Positions 1-10,560 of a DNA stretch of 64,000 bases are shown here, piece after piece. A program made the translations under genes and the position numbers. Source of the DNA: Macrotrachela quadricornifera (taxonomy: Eukaryota; Rotifera; Eurotatoria; Philodinida; Philodinidae); NCBI GenBank assembly GCA_022393335.1, contig JAJEKB010020594.1, forward strand, positions 141,213-205,212, read 5' to 3'. Below the pieces are notes generated by a model. The model ran no database searches. It saw nothing but the letters and a program-made list of their open reading frames with translations, and was not told the origin of the DNA. Each line of letters begins with the position of its first letter. The stretch's first letter is position 1.

Positions 1-198
1 TCTGGCGGAGATATTGAAATTTCTTATCGCCGGGTTACTTATGGCCCGCCCTGTATATTAGAAATTTTAATAAAAATATATTATTTTCTGTTAATTATTT
101 ATTCTTTAAGAAAAAAACACGTTGAGTTGACAAATAATGTATGAGAAAAAGTACACAAGTGAATACGACAGTTTATCTTAATTCTTATTACAACTGCC

Positions 199-715
199 TC
201 ATTTCCTCAAAAAAATAGCCAAAATGAACAAAAAAACCAAGGTAATAATAAATGAGAAGGGTCCAATCTTCTCCAATGCCTTGCTGCCAATCATAACAGA
301 AAAACATACGAATCCACCACCAATTATTCCATTAGCTAAGAACATCATCATCCCAGTTTTATCTTGAAAAAACCATCCCAATAATATGATTATAGCAATA
401 ATCCATGCAACACCACTCCATTGTCGAGGAATAATTAGACCGTCTAAATATACAACATTATTATATGAATGTGAAAACCTTTTCAGTTACTTTGATGTTG
501 GACTGGATTTACTTGTGGTAGCTGTGGTTCGTGTGGTTGTATGATGTCATTCACGACATTAGCCAAATTTTGTTTCTGAAATAGAGAAAAAAATATCGTT
601 TGGTGTGTGCCAAAAAAAAACAGTAAGAACATGCACTTACAAATCGTCGTATTTCTTGATCGATTCTCTTTAATCCACCAAACTCTGTTTCCAAATAATC
701 CATAGGAGAAGACAT
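199..715 (-). CDS. Small two-helix membrane protein, unrecognised family (3 exons)
   Basis: I read three exons on the minus strand: 715-641, 575-491 and 443-199. They join to 405 nt, giving 134 residues. Both introns are GT-AG and short (576-640, 65 nt; 444-490, 47 nt), and the phases (0, then 1) match exactly. The ATG at 715-713 opens the only frame that splices through. Residues 1-53 are hydrophilic and Gln/Asn-rich (starts MSSPMDYLETEFGG). Residues about 60-130 contain two or three hydrophobic helices (near WIIAIILLGWFF, GIIGGGFVCFSVMIG and FIITLVFLFILAIF), and the protein ends FLRK. This suggests a tail-anchored or two-pass membrane protein with a cytosolic N-terminus. I do not recognise the family. 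The exon structure is well supported; the function is unknown. Confidence 0.6.
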
Positions 716-2127
716 CTAAAAACAGTTAATTTAATACAGATGTTAATTCTCGAAGCGAAAGTTGCTGTTAATAGGCTACGTCACTATTCTTCTCTATGTT
801 GTCGTTCGTTTCTCAAATGCGTAATTGCGTTTTACTGATTATAGCTATTTCTAATTTTCTTTTTCTCTTTCTGTCAAAGATTTGATATTATCTATGAATA
901 TAATTCATTTATTCATTTGTTTCGAAACAAATAAACGTTTAGAAATACTTGGATGTCATCATACTAATACGATTTCATTTCGATATATACAAACATAGAA
1001 AGAAGAGAACGTTTCGAATACTATCAAAAATCGATAAACAAATTAAGGATTAAAAGCTATATGTATCAGTCAGTCAGTGACTCATCCAAAACGCAAAAGA
1101 GTCATTTTGGTCATTCTATTTTATCATCCATATTTGAAAAGAAATTTTACAACATATTCATACGTAATAAAAAAATAAATGCGAAAACTTCGAATTTTAT
1201 CCGAAAGTTATGTGTACTGCTAAAAGTGTATGAATCAGATGAGTCATTATGGAATGTTAAAACGCCAAAATTATCATGACAAATTGTCTTTATGAAAAAC
1301 CATTTTTCTCATAGCTTCATTTTTATTGGTCACTATTCTATCTAAGGGCGTAAAGAAGGGGGACAGTGGGCACACACACCCCTCCGGCTTACGAAAAATT
1401 AATAGAAAATAACTTTGTCTCATGAACGATTTGGCGCTTTGAGTAAAAGAAGATCTTAATTGGACAGAAAACAGTTTAATCTATAAATTCATTACACTCA
1501 GGAAGTAAGTTATGAGATAAAAAAGTATTATAAGCCAAAAACTGCGTAAACTCCGCGATATACCATATTTCGAGAGGGGTTATTTGGAATTTTCTCACGT
1601 GATGCACTAGGCCCTGTATTTCTTTGTTTCTGTGAGATATAGATCTCATCACAATACATCCCTTGTCACTAAATTGCAAGAAAATACAGGCGTGCTAAGC
1701 TAGCATGGGTTACACAGTATGCGCCCATATCCGTTGATCACTGACTCTACTTTCAGAGTGATATAATATCTTTAAAAATCACAGAAATTTGAGTTTAGAT
1801 TCGTGTCCAGCTTCGAAAACTTGGTAAGAAGAGTTATTTTCGAATGAATTTGTGTTTGTGTCTAACAGGATTACGATCTAGAGCAACCTCATGAATTTAT
1901 ACGAGATATATGATAGATACAAACATCAGTATTTTCATAATAAATCACCAATATTAATAGCTATCGATTCGGGTCTTTACCTTTCGATAGTCCTTTCGAC
2001 TAGCTACAAAACCAGGCATTTAGGAAATCCCAAAATAATTGCTCATCTGAGACATATCTAAACAATTCCGTTTCTGAATAGAGTTTTTGTGCATTTTGAG
2101 ACGTTCTTCAGACAATGTTTCGTTAGA
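716..2127. other. AT-rich intergenic stretch, nothing recognised
   Basis: Upstream side of the small membrane-protein gene. Short open frames occur (for example 1061-1279 plus and 1476-1679 minus) but have no recognisable motif, no flanking splice sites and biased AT-codon content. No RNA gene, clear inverted repeat or tandem array was seen. Confidence 0.5.
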
Positions 2128-2476
2128 AAAGTACGATTTCATTCAAAACTAGTGTCATATTCGGAATCAGCGTTAAAAACTGAATCGATTCATATATATT
2201 TTTAATAGTTCTGAGAAGAAAATTTTTTTTCGAAAAAATTCCTGTACCTCCCCTCAGGGATGGTCTGATGAATAATGACAATTTTCTCGATAATTCAACT
2301 ATTTCTTGTCGGATTCTTATCATCTTCGAACTCGACCGAGATATTGATGAGACAATTCTGTGCACAAAACTTCAGCTCAATCGAATGTAATTATGAAGAG
2401 TTATCGTGTATACGGACGGCCGGCCGGCCGGACATACTAACCGATTCTATAGTATACTCACTTTTTGAGTACACAA
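2128..2476 (+). repeat. Dispersed repeat family A, copy 1
   Basis: This block recurs at 5494-5836 (plus), 13672-13850 (minus) and 14365-14490 (plus). The best conserved core reads ATATTGATGAGACAATTCTG (about 2341-2360), followed by GAAGAGTTATCGTGT and a segment ending ACTTTTTGAGTACAC. This copy carries a CGGC-rich stutter at about 2416-2430 that is absent from the others. Copies differ by many substitutions and small indels, so the family is old. No coding capacity was seen. It may be the non-coding part of an inactive transposon. Confidence 0.6.
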
Positions 2477-2479
2477 AAA

Positions 2480-2760
2480 CTAACATTAGACTCGGATTTC
2501 TCGACCTTGATTACCCTCCGGTCAACCCTTATGAAAAAATTATTTTTGCAAAAAAAATGATCCTTTGTGTAAAAAATGGATCGAAAAAAGTTTTAAAAAA
2601 CTAACATCAGATTCGAGTCCCTCGACCACAATTACCCTTTGGTTAAGTTTTATAGGATAATATGAATAAAATGTTTTTTTGACCTTGTGCGGACATACAA
2701 TCAATCAATCAGACAATTTATGTTTGGAAGACTCTTCTCTACGAGAAAAGAGAATAGAAT
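2480..2760 (+). repeat. Repeat family B units (two, degenerate)
   Basis: Two adjacent diverged units begin with a block resembling ACTAACATCAGATTCGAGT, then a CTCGACC...ATTACCCT segment. The second ends with GACTCTTCTCTACGAGAAAAG. The same units recur at about 3905-4020, 4025-4148, 4150-4320, 4440-4615 and 5826-5905. They follow directly on family A here, so A and B may be parts of one longer element. Confidence 0.5.
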
Positions 2761-2912
2761 GATAATTTTCATATTTCATTTTGAAAAAAACTTTTTACTT
2801 TCATTAAATATCAAAAATATGTAAAATTCGAAAATGGTTTAACATAAAAATTGTATACATTAATTTATAATGTTTTGATATAAATCAGACGAAATAAAAA
2901 AAAATGAAAATC

Positions 2913-2984
2913 AGGTTCTACCCAGATTTGAACTGGGGTCGCTGGATTCAAAGTCCAAAGTGCTAACCGCTACACCATAGAACC
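2913..2984 (-). tRNA. tRNA-Gln (anticodon TTG)
   Basis: The minus strand folds as a standard cloverleaf of 72 nt. The acceptor stem GGTTCTA (2984-2978) pairs perfectly with TAGAACC (2920-2914). The discriminator base is T, as usual for eukaryotic tRNA-Gln. The D-arm contains TGTAGCGGTTAGCA (box A), the anticodon loop is CTTTGAA with anticodon TTG, and the T-arm contains AGTTCAAATCT (box B). There is no intron and no encoded CCA. It is flanked by repeats but looks intact and functional. Confidence 0.95.
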
Positions 2985-3173
2985 ACGTCCATTTAATTTT
3001 TCTTTTTGGAAATCAAAAAGAGACAACCAATTCATACAGACTTCAATGAAGATTACTGGAGATAAAAATCCGTAGAATTCGAAATACTTCTAAAGCATTA
3101 CTGCTTTTTCTTCTTTCTTTACAGTAAAAACAAATTGTAGAATATCCATAATTAAAAAAATACATTTATATTT

Positions 3174-3660
3174 TGTGGAACTCACATATGAAAAATGTGA
3201 GTGTAAGTTTTAAGTCGAAGTTTTGCGGCTCCCCCCCCACCCCCCCTTACAGACATCCTTAGCAACCAAGGTCAAAAGACAGTTTCCATAGCAACCGCGG
3301 TCAAAGGTCATTTAGTACAAATTTTCCTTAGCAACGCTTCCTGTCCGTCACAGATATAACAGGCGTGGCTATATTTTTTCGAAGAAAAAGAGTGAATGTA
3401 AATTTTAAGTCGAGACTTTTCGAGCTCTCCCCTTACAGGCCAGCTCCAATTACAGACAGGTCTTCATTGCAGATATCTCTCTCAAAAATACCTCCCCATT
3501 GCAGCAGACACGACGCAATAAATGATTCCTGTGTTTTATCATCGTTCTCTTCCACCTTAAAGCTTTGCTGTAAATATATATCTATCAATGTAGAGCACTA
3601 CCATTATGAAAAATTTACAGTAACACAGCTCCTAGCTTATATGAATATGTGAGTTCCACA
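3174..3660. mobile_element. Short element with terminal inverted repeats (487 bp)
   Basis: The ends are inverted copies: TGTGGAACTCACATAT at 3174-3189 and its reverse complement ending at 3660. Inside, two diverged direct copies of a block around TTTTAAGTCGA (about 3196 and 3392) each lead into a C-rich CTCCCC tract. No supported coding region lies between. The T-rich flanks prevent a confident target-duplication call. It is a non-autonomous DNA element of unassigned family. Confidence 0.45.
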
Positions 3661-3814
3661 TTTTAGCCCTAAAAGGGCTGCGCTGACAAGCTTTTTTCAC
3701 TGAACAAAGGAATCACAAAATGAATATAAAAGAACAAAAATATAGATTATTTCGGCGATAGGCCTATGTACATTCACTTTGCTTAACTTCTGAAATCTTC
3801 GTATTAAACTACAA

Positions 3815-3860
3815 GTAACGCTCGTCTGAAGACTCGCTCAGCTCTTTCTCGTAGAAATCG
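3815..3860. repeat. Inverted partner of the 6042-6087 segment
   Basis: The segment CGCTCAGCTCTTTCTCGTAG here matches the reverse complement of 6042-6087, which holds CTACGAGAAAGAGCTGAGCG. The CTCTTCTCTACGAGAAAG motif also ends several family B units nearby, so this is probably the terminal piece of the same repeat family in opposite orientation. Confidence 0.45.
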
Positions 3861-3904
3861 TGTTTTGTAAATTACCGTCAAGCTATTCAATTATAAAATT
3901 TTAA

Positions 3905-4615
3905 AAAATCGAAGTCAGATTCAAGTTCCTGAGCATTAGCGACCGTTGACCAAACTTCATAAAAAACAAATGCTTTTTGTTAAAAATTTGTTGTTTGATT
4001 AAAAAATTGATCGTCAAAAAATTTTTATGCAACTGACTTCAGGTTTGAATTTCTCGTCCTTGATTACGGTTCGGTCAACCCTTATAAAAGAATTTTTTTT
4101 GTAAAAAAAGTGATCCTTTGTGTAAAAAAATGATCCTTAAAAAACTTTTGAAAAACTAACATCCGATTCGGATTCCTCGACCCCGATTACCCTTTGGTCA
4201 AGTTTTACAAAAAAATATCAAGAGAATGTTTTTTTGACCTTGTGCGGACATACAGGCAAGCAATCATGCAGACAATCGATGTTTGCAAGACTCTTCTCTA
4301 CGAGAAAGAGAATAATAATCAGCAATGGTTTTCATCACCCACCACGGTGAAATCATCATTTCGTGAAAAAACACCTGTTTTCGATGAAAAATACCAAACC
4401 TCACCAATTCCTAACATCAATTGATCAATGCTGATACCACATGATCACCGAACAGACTTCAGACTCGAAGTCCCCGCATCGAATTACTTCTAGAAATGTC
4501 TTTTTCGAAAAATCGATTTTCGATGATTTTTTGACCCTGCGGACACACACTCAAGCAATCAAGCAAGCAAACAATTTATTTCAGCTGGACTCTTCTCTAC
4601 GAGAAAGAGAATATA
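3905..4615 (+). repeat. Repeat family B, four degenerate units
   Basis: Diverged units at about 3905-4020, 4025-4148, 4150-4320 and 4440-4615 share the CTCGACC...ATTACCCTTTGGTCAA block. Two of them also share the terminal CTTCTCTACGAGAAAGAGAA. The spacing is irregular (115-175 bp), so this is a decayed tandem or nested array rather than a clean satellite. The right end abuts a truncated receptor gene at about 4616, suggesting insertion into, or recombination at, that gene. Confidence 0.5.
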
Positions 4616-4984
4616 GAATCCCGTCATCGTTCTTTATTATTACAACAAATTCAACGTCATCGTCAATTATTAATCGTTCCAAAACTTTTAACTATTCTTG
4701 CTTTGCCACGTTTAATTATATCTTTTGTTTCAGGTTGTATTGAATCAACTCGAAAACCATGGTTATATCTTTCTTATTGGATATTTTGTTTCATTTCTTC
4801 CATCAATGCTTTGTCTTGTTGTATTTGTTTTACCATCAAAATTATATAAAATTGAACTTCGTACAACTGTTAAGAGATATAGAACAACGTTACAAACACG
4901 ATTAAAAATTAAACAAAATCGGTTAGTAGTTTTATTTTTATGAAAATATTATTATTTTTTTCATTTAGAACAAATAGAAAATAG
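4616..4984 (+). pseudogene. 5'-truncated rhodopsin-like receptor (TM6-TM7 and tail)
   Basis: Translation from 4616 gives a basic loop (ESRHRSLLLQQIQRHRQ), then helix-6-like LLTILALPRLIISFVS. Next come a Cys-containing loop and helix 7 (WLYLSYWIFCFISS), and then, after a frameshift near 4797-4804, MLCLVVFVLPSKLYKIELR with a basic tail. A 47-nt GT-AG intron (4922-4968) joins to a last exon ending in TAG at 4984. The layout matches the C-terminal third of bdelloid orphan 7TM receptors. Helices 1-5 are absent and the left edge coincides with repeat DNA, so this is a pseudogene fragment. Confidence 0.6.
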
Positions 4985-5183
4985 TTTAGTCGATTATCTC
5001 ATAAAAACAATTATATCTTTGCTTTCTAAGTGCAATATTCTTTTAATCTTGGCTTATATTTATCGTAATATTTTATTGTGAATTTATATAGCTTATTGTC
5101 TGAAAAGATATGTGTTCAATATTCAATATTATAATAAAATTTGAGATCAAGACAAAACAATTTTCACATAATTAATTATTATA

Positions 5184-5340
5184 GATATCTAACAATGGAA
5201 GTGTTTGTATTGTCCGTGGAAAAAATGGGATTTATTTGGATCAAATTAAAGTTCTCATTGCCAAACTAACGTGGTTAAAATATAAGTTGCCCTTGACTTC
5301 AATATTTCTAATGGCAAGTATGCCAAGGCGAAACAAAATG
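5184..5340 (+). repeat. Dispersed repeat family C, copy 1
   Basis: Diverged match to about 22004-22110. Shared blocks include TCTAACAATGGAAG, TTTGTATTGT, and CAAACTAA followed by GGTTAAAATAT. The open frame across it is not supported as a gene. Confidence 0.4.
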
Positions 5341-5493
5341 TACAGAACGTCTACTGCTTCCGAAATACACTTTGCTTTTAATAAATTGAAAATTGTTCTT
5401 TATCTGAATACATATATTGAGGAGGTCTCTCATTCATAAAAATTAGAACTTATCTCGTGAATGATTTGGCTATTTGAGCTCTGGGATATCTCA

Positions 5494-5836
5494 CTACGAT
5501 TTGATTCAAAACTAATATCATATTCGGAAACATTGTTAAAAACTGAGTCGATTCAAATATTTTAAATAATTCTGAGAAAAAAATTTTTTTTTTGAATAGG
5601 TCCCTGCACCTTCCCTCAAAGATGGTCTGGTCAATAATGACAATTATTTTGATAACTCAGTTATTTCTTGACGGATCCTTCTCACCTTCTCTCGACCGAC
5701 ATATTGATGAGACAATTCTGTGCACAAAATTCCAGCTCAATCGAATGTAATTGGGAAGAATTATCGTGTAAACGGCCAGACATACAGATCGATTTTAGAG
5801 TGTACGCACTTTTTGAATATACAAAAAGCTGAAGTC
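5494..5836 (+). repeat. Dispersed repeat family A, copy 2
   Basis: It aligns along its length with 2128-2476, including ATATTGATGAGACAATTCTG and AATTATCGTGTAAACGG, but lacks the CGGC stutter. A family B unit (about 5826-5905) follows in the same order as at copy 1. This supports A and B being one composite repeat. Confidence 0.6.
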
Positions 5837-6109
5837 AGATTTAAGTTCCTCCACTCCGAGTAACCTTCAGTCAATATGTTTGTAAGACTCTTCTCTACAA
5901 TTTTCATAATTTATTATTAATTAATTAATTGTTAATGTTTCTCTATAAAAGTTGGCCATAGGTAATCAGGAGTAGGTAGTGCACATCTGAGATTAGTTTT
6001 TATTTAATAATTATTAACTAAACAGATTGTATGAAAACACCCTTTCTACGAGAAAGAGCTGAGCGAGCCCTTAGACGAAGGTTACTTTGTTTTTTTTTAT
6101 GATATATGA

Positions 6110-6703
6110 TTATTTGTCAACTGATCTAATAATAATAAAATAGAAGATAAAAACTATTTTGTTGAAAACTTAACTAGCGATTGAGATTGATTGAATGTCT
6201 ACGATTTCCATTTCAGTTTTCAATCACTTAACATGTTCTGTTAGAAAATGAAAAATATATCACAATATGCATCGGGAAAAACTCTACAACTTATATAAGA
6301 CTATTTATTTTATTCTTTTAAAATAAAAGATATTAGATGATAAAAGAATGAAATCATCAAAAATGAGTTCATTTTTCACCAAACAAATATTATTTTCGTA
6401 CAATCGAAAGTTGTTGGCTCAAAATTTTGTTCATTTTGAGAACGAAACGTACAACTATAAAACAAGCGGTCTTATGTATGTTATAGAGCTTTTCTCAGTG
6501 CATATTTTGATATATTTTATTTTCTGATACAATATATAAAGTGATTGAAAATTGAAATGCAAAGCATAGATATTTAGTCCATCTCAATCAATAGTTAAGT
6601 TTTCAACAAAAATTGATTACGTCTTCTATTTTATTATTATTCTTTTTTAAACTTGCTATAAGAAAACAAGATAACTTTGCCACTACTTTTGGGTACACCT
6701 AAG
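6110..6703. mobile_element. Palindromic MITE, CTTAGG family, left end truncated
   Basis: Long inverted arms: 6125-6300 pairs with about 6470-6650. For example, TTGAAAACTTAACTAGCGAT near 6160 pairs with the ATAGTTAAGTTTTCAA segment near 6600. The right terminus ends TACTTTTGGGTACACCTAAG at 6703, followed by TA (6704-6705), matching the ends of the complete copy at 56161-57128. The left terminus is not present. It is non-coding, and the TA flank points to Tc1/mariner-type mobilisation. Confidence 0.65.
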
Positions 6704-7176
6704 TAAAAATGATAAATTTTTGGGTTATACATGAAAAATAAATAATGAGTGCAAAATAAATGTGAGAATATATAAATATAACCTGTATGCGTTAAGGGAA
6801 AAATATGCAAGAATGACTCATGATTTATCCCTCACCTACAGTAAAAAATGTATTCATTGATCAGTAAGAGGATTAATAAATATTTATGACACAAAGTATT
6901 TTCCTTTCATTATTAATGACGTATATGGGAATCCCATTCTTTGTTTGAATGTTATAATAAGATAATACACGTCATAGTTTTTGTCTACTGAATAGAGTTA
7001 TTTATCCCATACTAAAAACCTTTATATGGTTTCCTATATATACATATATATCAGTTCGATTACTATTATAGTTTATACAGTCTGAAAATTAAAGATTTTT
7101 ATAATATATTTGAAACATAATTGTATCAATATTCGATTAAATCTTCATATATAAACATTCAAAATTAATTATTAAA

Positions 7177-9036
7177 ATGGGTCATCATCATTCATCTTGT
7201 AAGTATTTTACTTATATAAATGATAAATCTTAATGAAAAATTTCTACACAAGATTTCTTAAAGATAAGAAATTCATTAAGAATATTCTTAGAATATAACT
7301 AATCTAAATATATATATTCACAAAAAAATCTAGTAAACGCAAGTTTTACTAGCCTTGTCTTCTTGACTAAATAAGTTTAATAAGATATTGAGATTAAACA
7401 TTCTTATAAACCTTCTCTTCAAATTTATATAAACTATTTATTTTAAGCCACCATGCTTCAGTGGTTACGTTGCTTGACGCGCACCCACAAGGTACTGTGT
7501 TCAAACCTGAGTAACATCATCCATGAGATGATCCTGGACAAATTACTAACGACTAAGTTGCCTAAAATGATTCATTCCACATGAGTCATTCGTGCTGAAT
7601 ATATCTTAAGTCAGTATGTTGGACGGAAGGGGATGTAGATGCCGCCATCTATAAAAAGAAAAGACGATAGAACCTGGCTCCTGCGGGCGATCAAGTCTAT
7701 GGGACATTATTATTATTATTATATTTATTTTAAGTCTATGAATAAAACTTTCTCATCCATACTATTAATAGTTTCAATAAAATTATTTTAAATCTTGCAT
7801 ATCATAATATTCACTATGAGATAAGACAAATTGATTATCTTTAATTATATTCACTTTATACTTTAAATACAAATCATCTTGATTGTCAGAGATAATAAAA
7901 TGACAATAATTCTAAACCAGTAAGAAATCTTTCAGAATATCGCAGTGTATTTATTAAAGTATGATAATCATCTAATAGATGTTTTCATAGAGAGATTCTA
8001 ATATACAAATTCTATTTTAGACAAAAAAAGAGAATAAACAATAATTCATCCAAAAAAAAACGTATAACTTAAGATTCCAGTTCAGCGTGAAATTTTACAT
8101 CAGATCAACTGTTTTATAAGTATTTCCAGACATTCATAGATCAGTTTTAGTGATCATATTTGGACCATGGATATGTTAAGCAAGATCTTACAAAACAAGA
8201 TATTCGACTAGAGAATATAACCTTGTCGTAATATGTAAGATGCTATTGCTTTTTCATGTTTGATTAACTTATTTTCTTGGATGACTATCTCCTTCTTGTA
8301 TTAGTATATTAATGTAATTAATTTTCATGTCTCCATTATCCCGATAGATATACATCAAAATAGCTAACAGTTATGTTTCATTGTACGAAATCGGACTGAA
8401 CGCATGTTTTCTCACATAATTATCTGATCCGATAAACAGTCAAATGTAAGAACCCGTGCCCCATGTTTTTCGGACAATAGAACATGACCATTAGGCACGA
8501 AACATACTTAAGTACCCTTAGTGTATTAGCATAATAAGAATATCAGTCTTCAATAATACATTAAAGGAAATAAATGAGATTGTATGATGTATTGTCATTT
8601 AAAATGTATTTGTTTATTTTCAGACAGTTTATCCAAGAATGATAAAAATGAAAAAAACATATTTCCACATTTAATGCAAACAGTTACATATGAATTTTGT
8701 CATCATTCTAATGTAAAAAATAAGTTGAATGAACTTCGATCATCCCATGACAAATATGTGATAAGTAATTCATCAAAAATGGGTGGTAAAATCAATGCTC
8801 ATTTGCTTTCATCAATTGAAAAGATGGTAAAAAAGGGTCTTCCAAAAGATGATAGAACTTATTATTTCGATGATGCAACAGAAGACGATTTAGACAAATT
8901 TGTACAAAATGATCCATGGATAAAAGCTGGATTAGTTGAAGATTGGAATATACGATTCGATGTTTTGGTTTATGATCCTGCTGATATAGTCAAAATTGAT
9001 AGACATGGAAATTTCACTGCTAAATTCAATTTTTAA
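7177..9036 (+). CDS. YCII-related domain protein (2 exons)
   Basis: A 22-nt first exon (7177-7198, MGHHHSS) is spliced at a consensus donor (GTAAGT) over a 1425-nt intron to a second exon (8624-9036). The phases match (1) and the joined frame encodes 144 residues. The C-terminal part shows the YCII signature: a helix with DLDKFVQNDPWIKAGLVEDW and strand IRFDVLVYDPA. An upstream helix INAHLLSSIEKMVKKG carries the usual conserved His. YCII proteins are dimeric alpha-beta barrels; most have no established reaction. The first exon is unusually short and its start rests on splicing logic. The long intron is explained partly by a SINE insertion (7448-7721). Confidence 0.75.
7448..7721 (+). mobile_element. 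tRNA-derived SINE with 13-bp target-site duplication
   Basis: The 5' head resembles a tRNA gene: an A-box-like segment at 7453-7470 (ATGCTTCAGTGGTTA) and a B box GTTCAAACC at 7499-7507. A unique body follows, then a (TTA)n tail at about 7708-7721. It is bounded by a perfect 13-bp direct repeat TATTTATTTTAAG at 7435-7447 and 7722-7734, the hallmark of LINE-mediated retroposition. It lies inside the YCII-gene intron in the sense orientation. A possible second, older copy is at 12838-13020. Confidence 0.8.
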
Positions 9037-9182
9037 TATTATAATCATAACTAACATTTCATCATTCTTTGTTCCTTTAGATTATACGAATTTATTTTCT
9101 TTCATTCAAATTTAATGTATATAAAACTAAACTGAATATTAAAAAGAATATTTGATAATAAAAATTTAATAAAAAATTCTAT
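9037..9182. other. 3' flank of the YCII gene
   Basis: AT-rich, with AATAAA-like hexamers shortly after the stop codon. It separates the gene from the convergent transposase relic. Nothing else was seen. Confidence 0.4.
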
Positions 9183-10560
9183 TTCAAATTATTTTCATCA
9201 TCAGCATTATCTGTCCTAGATGTGCTACAGTCCTCATCGTTATGATCATTTAGTTCTTCTTCAATCTCTTCAGCATAAATATCGCCCTTTTTAAATGTTG
9301 CTTCACATCAGAGATGTCCATCGCGGCGCAGCAGCGGCAGATTCTCAACCGCGATGGACATCTCTGCTTCACATTGTTTGATACGGTTGATGTGACTGGA
9401 TGCTTCTGTCGCACCTAAACCAGAAGCCCATTCCTATACCAAATCACTCACTTCAGATAAAAAAACATTAGAACAGAATAGTTATAAATAGGTTATATGT
9501 ATCGTAAAATATTTATTTCGTATTCATTTACTTCTTCGTCCACCTTCTATTTTTTTCTGATAAATTTTCATATACTAACTCTAATGATTCTGCTTTGGAA
9601 ATATCTATTGCATATGGTATATCATGATTATCAAGCCAATCAGCTATCATCTGTTTTCTTCATGAATGTAGTATAGAGGTTTTGTATCATCTGTTCATTC
9701 ATGATGCCAAGGAGCATTGTCAATAATAATAGTTGTTGCATGAGCTTTTCCTTTACGAAACATGGAATATAACATAAGATAACCAAAGATCCTACCAAAC
9801 TCTTTTCGAAGCTTAGAACAAGTTTGACCAATCCAACATATGAAATATTTCAAATTCATTGATTGCTCGTAGTTGTATTTAAATATATATATCGATGAAT
9901 AGTGAAAATCATTCTCATTTATCAATGCACTTATAAAAAGACGAGTTCTTAAATTGTGTTTCTTTTTTGTTAGTTTTTATACTATATCAATTCAAAAGAA
10001 AGTTTACCTTTTCTCTGATATTTACATATTTTCTCTTTATCAGGTTCATCAATCGAGATAGTTCGTTTTTTCTCTCCACAAGTAACCTATGTTTTATCAC
10101 TAAATGGAACAGAATACTTTAAAAAGCAACAAAGAAGAATCTTTGTGCAATACACATAATAGAATTCATTGGTACAAACATTTTACTTGTCCTTTTGTGT
10201 GAGAATTCAATCTTCTTCGTCACTCTGGATAGTGACGTAATACTTTTCATTGGAAAGTTTGGATTATTGGTGAGAATGTGGATAAGTAATTTGCTAATAT
10301 TTAAATATATCTTGTCGAAGACAATCTGACGAAAATAGTATCTAAACTATCGAGATCAACTATTGCGGTGGAAAATATAAATCAATAAAACTTGTCTTAT
10401 TAAATTTTCTTCAGATTCAGTTAAGGAAATTTTCAAACTAGCCTCATCACTATGTTTCGAGGATGATTTTACAACTGCACAAGGAATATCTAAACTTGTA
10501 GAACGACCATCTTTTAGTGTTATAAATGGTGATAATGACCGTGAACGCAAACGCTCAGTT
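9183..10560 (-). pseudogene. Degenerate Tc1/mariner (IS630-type) transposase
   Basis: On the minus strand a decayed transposase can be followed in pieces. There is an N-terminal DNA-binding-like stretch (near 10330-10200, with FPMKSITSLSRVTKKIEFSHKR), then a catalytic block ATTIIIDNAPWHHE with the DN.PWH signature (about 9740-9695). Next come RKQMIADWLDNHDIPYAI and KAESLELVYENL, and an acidic tail ending DDENNLK before TAG at 9183. At least one frameshift and several stop codons interrupt it, two of them near the catalytic block. The second conserved acidic region is not identifiable. A 58-bp hairpin insertion splits the tail. It is inactive. The 10440-10560 part is uncertain and may not belong to it. 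Confidence 0.65.
9309..9366. mobile_element. 58-bp hAT-like micro-MITE with 8-bp target duplication
   Basis: Perfect 18-bp terminal inverted repeats (CAGAGATGTCCATCGCGG at 9309-9326 and its reverse complement at 9349-9366) enclose a 22-bp centre. An exact 8-bp duplication, CTTCACAT, lies on both sides (9301-9308 and 9367-9374). TIRs beginning CAG.G and 8-bp duplications are characteristic of hAT transposons. Removing the insert plus one duplication restores a continuous reading frame in the host transposase relic, so the insertion is certain. The element is far too small to encode anything and is more GC-rich than its surroundings. Confidence 0.85.

Noticed and set aside
1061..1279. 72-codon frame
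   Set aside because: AT-biased composition, no motif, no splice partners.
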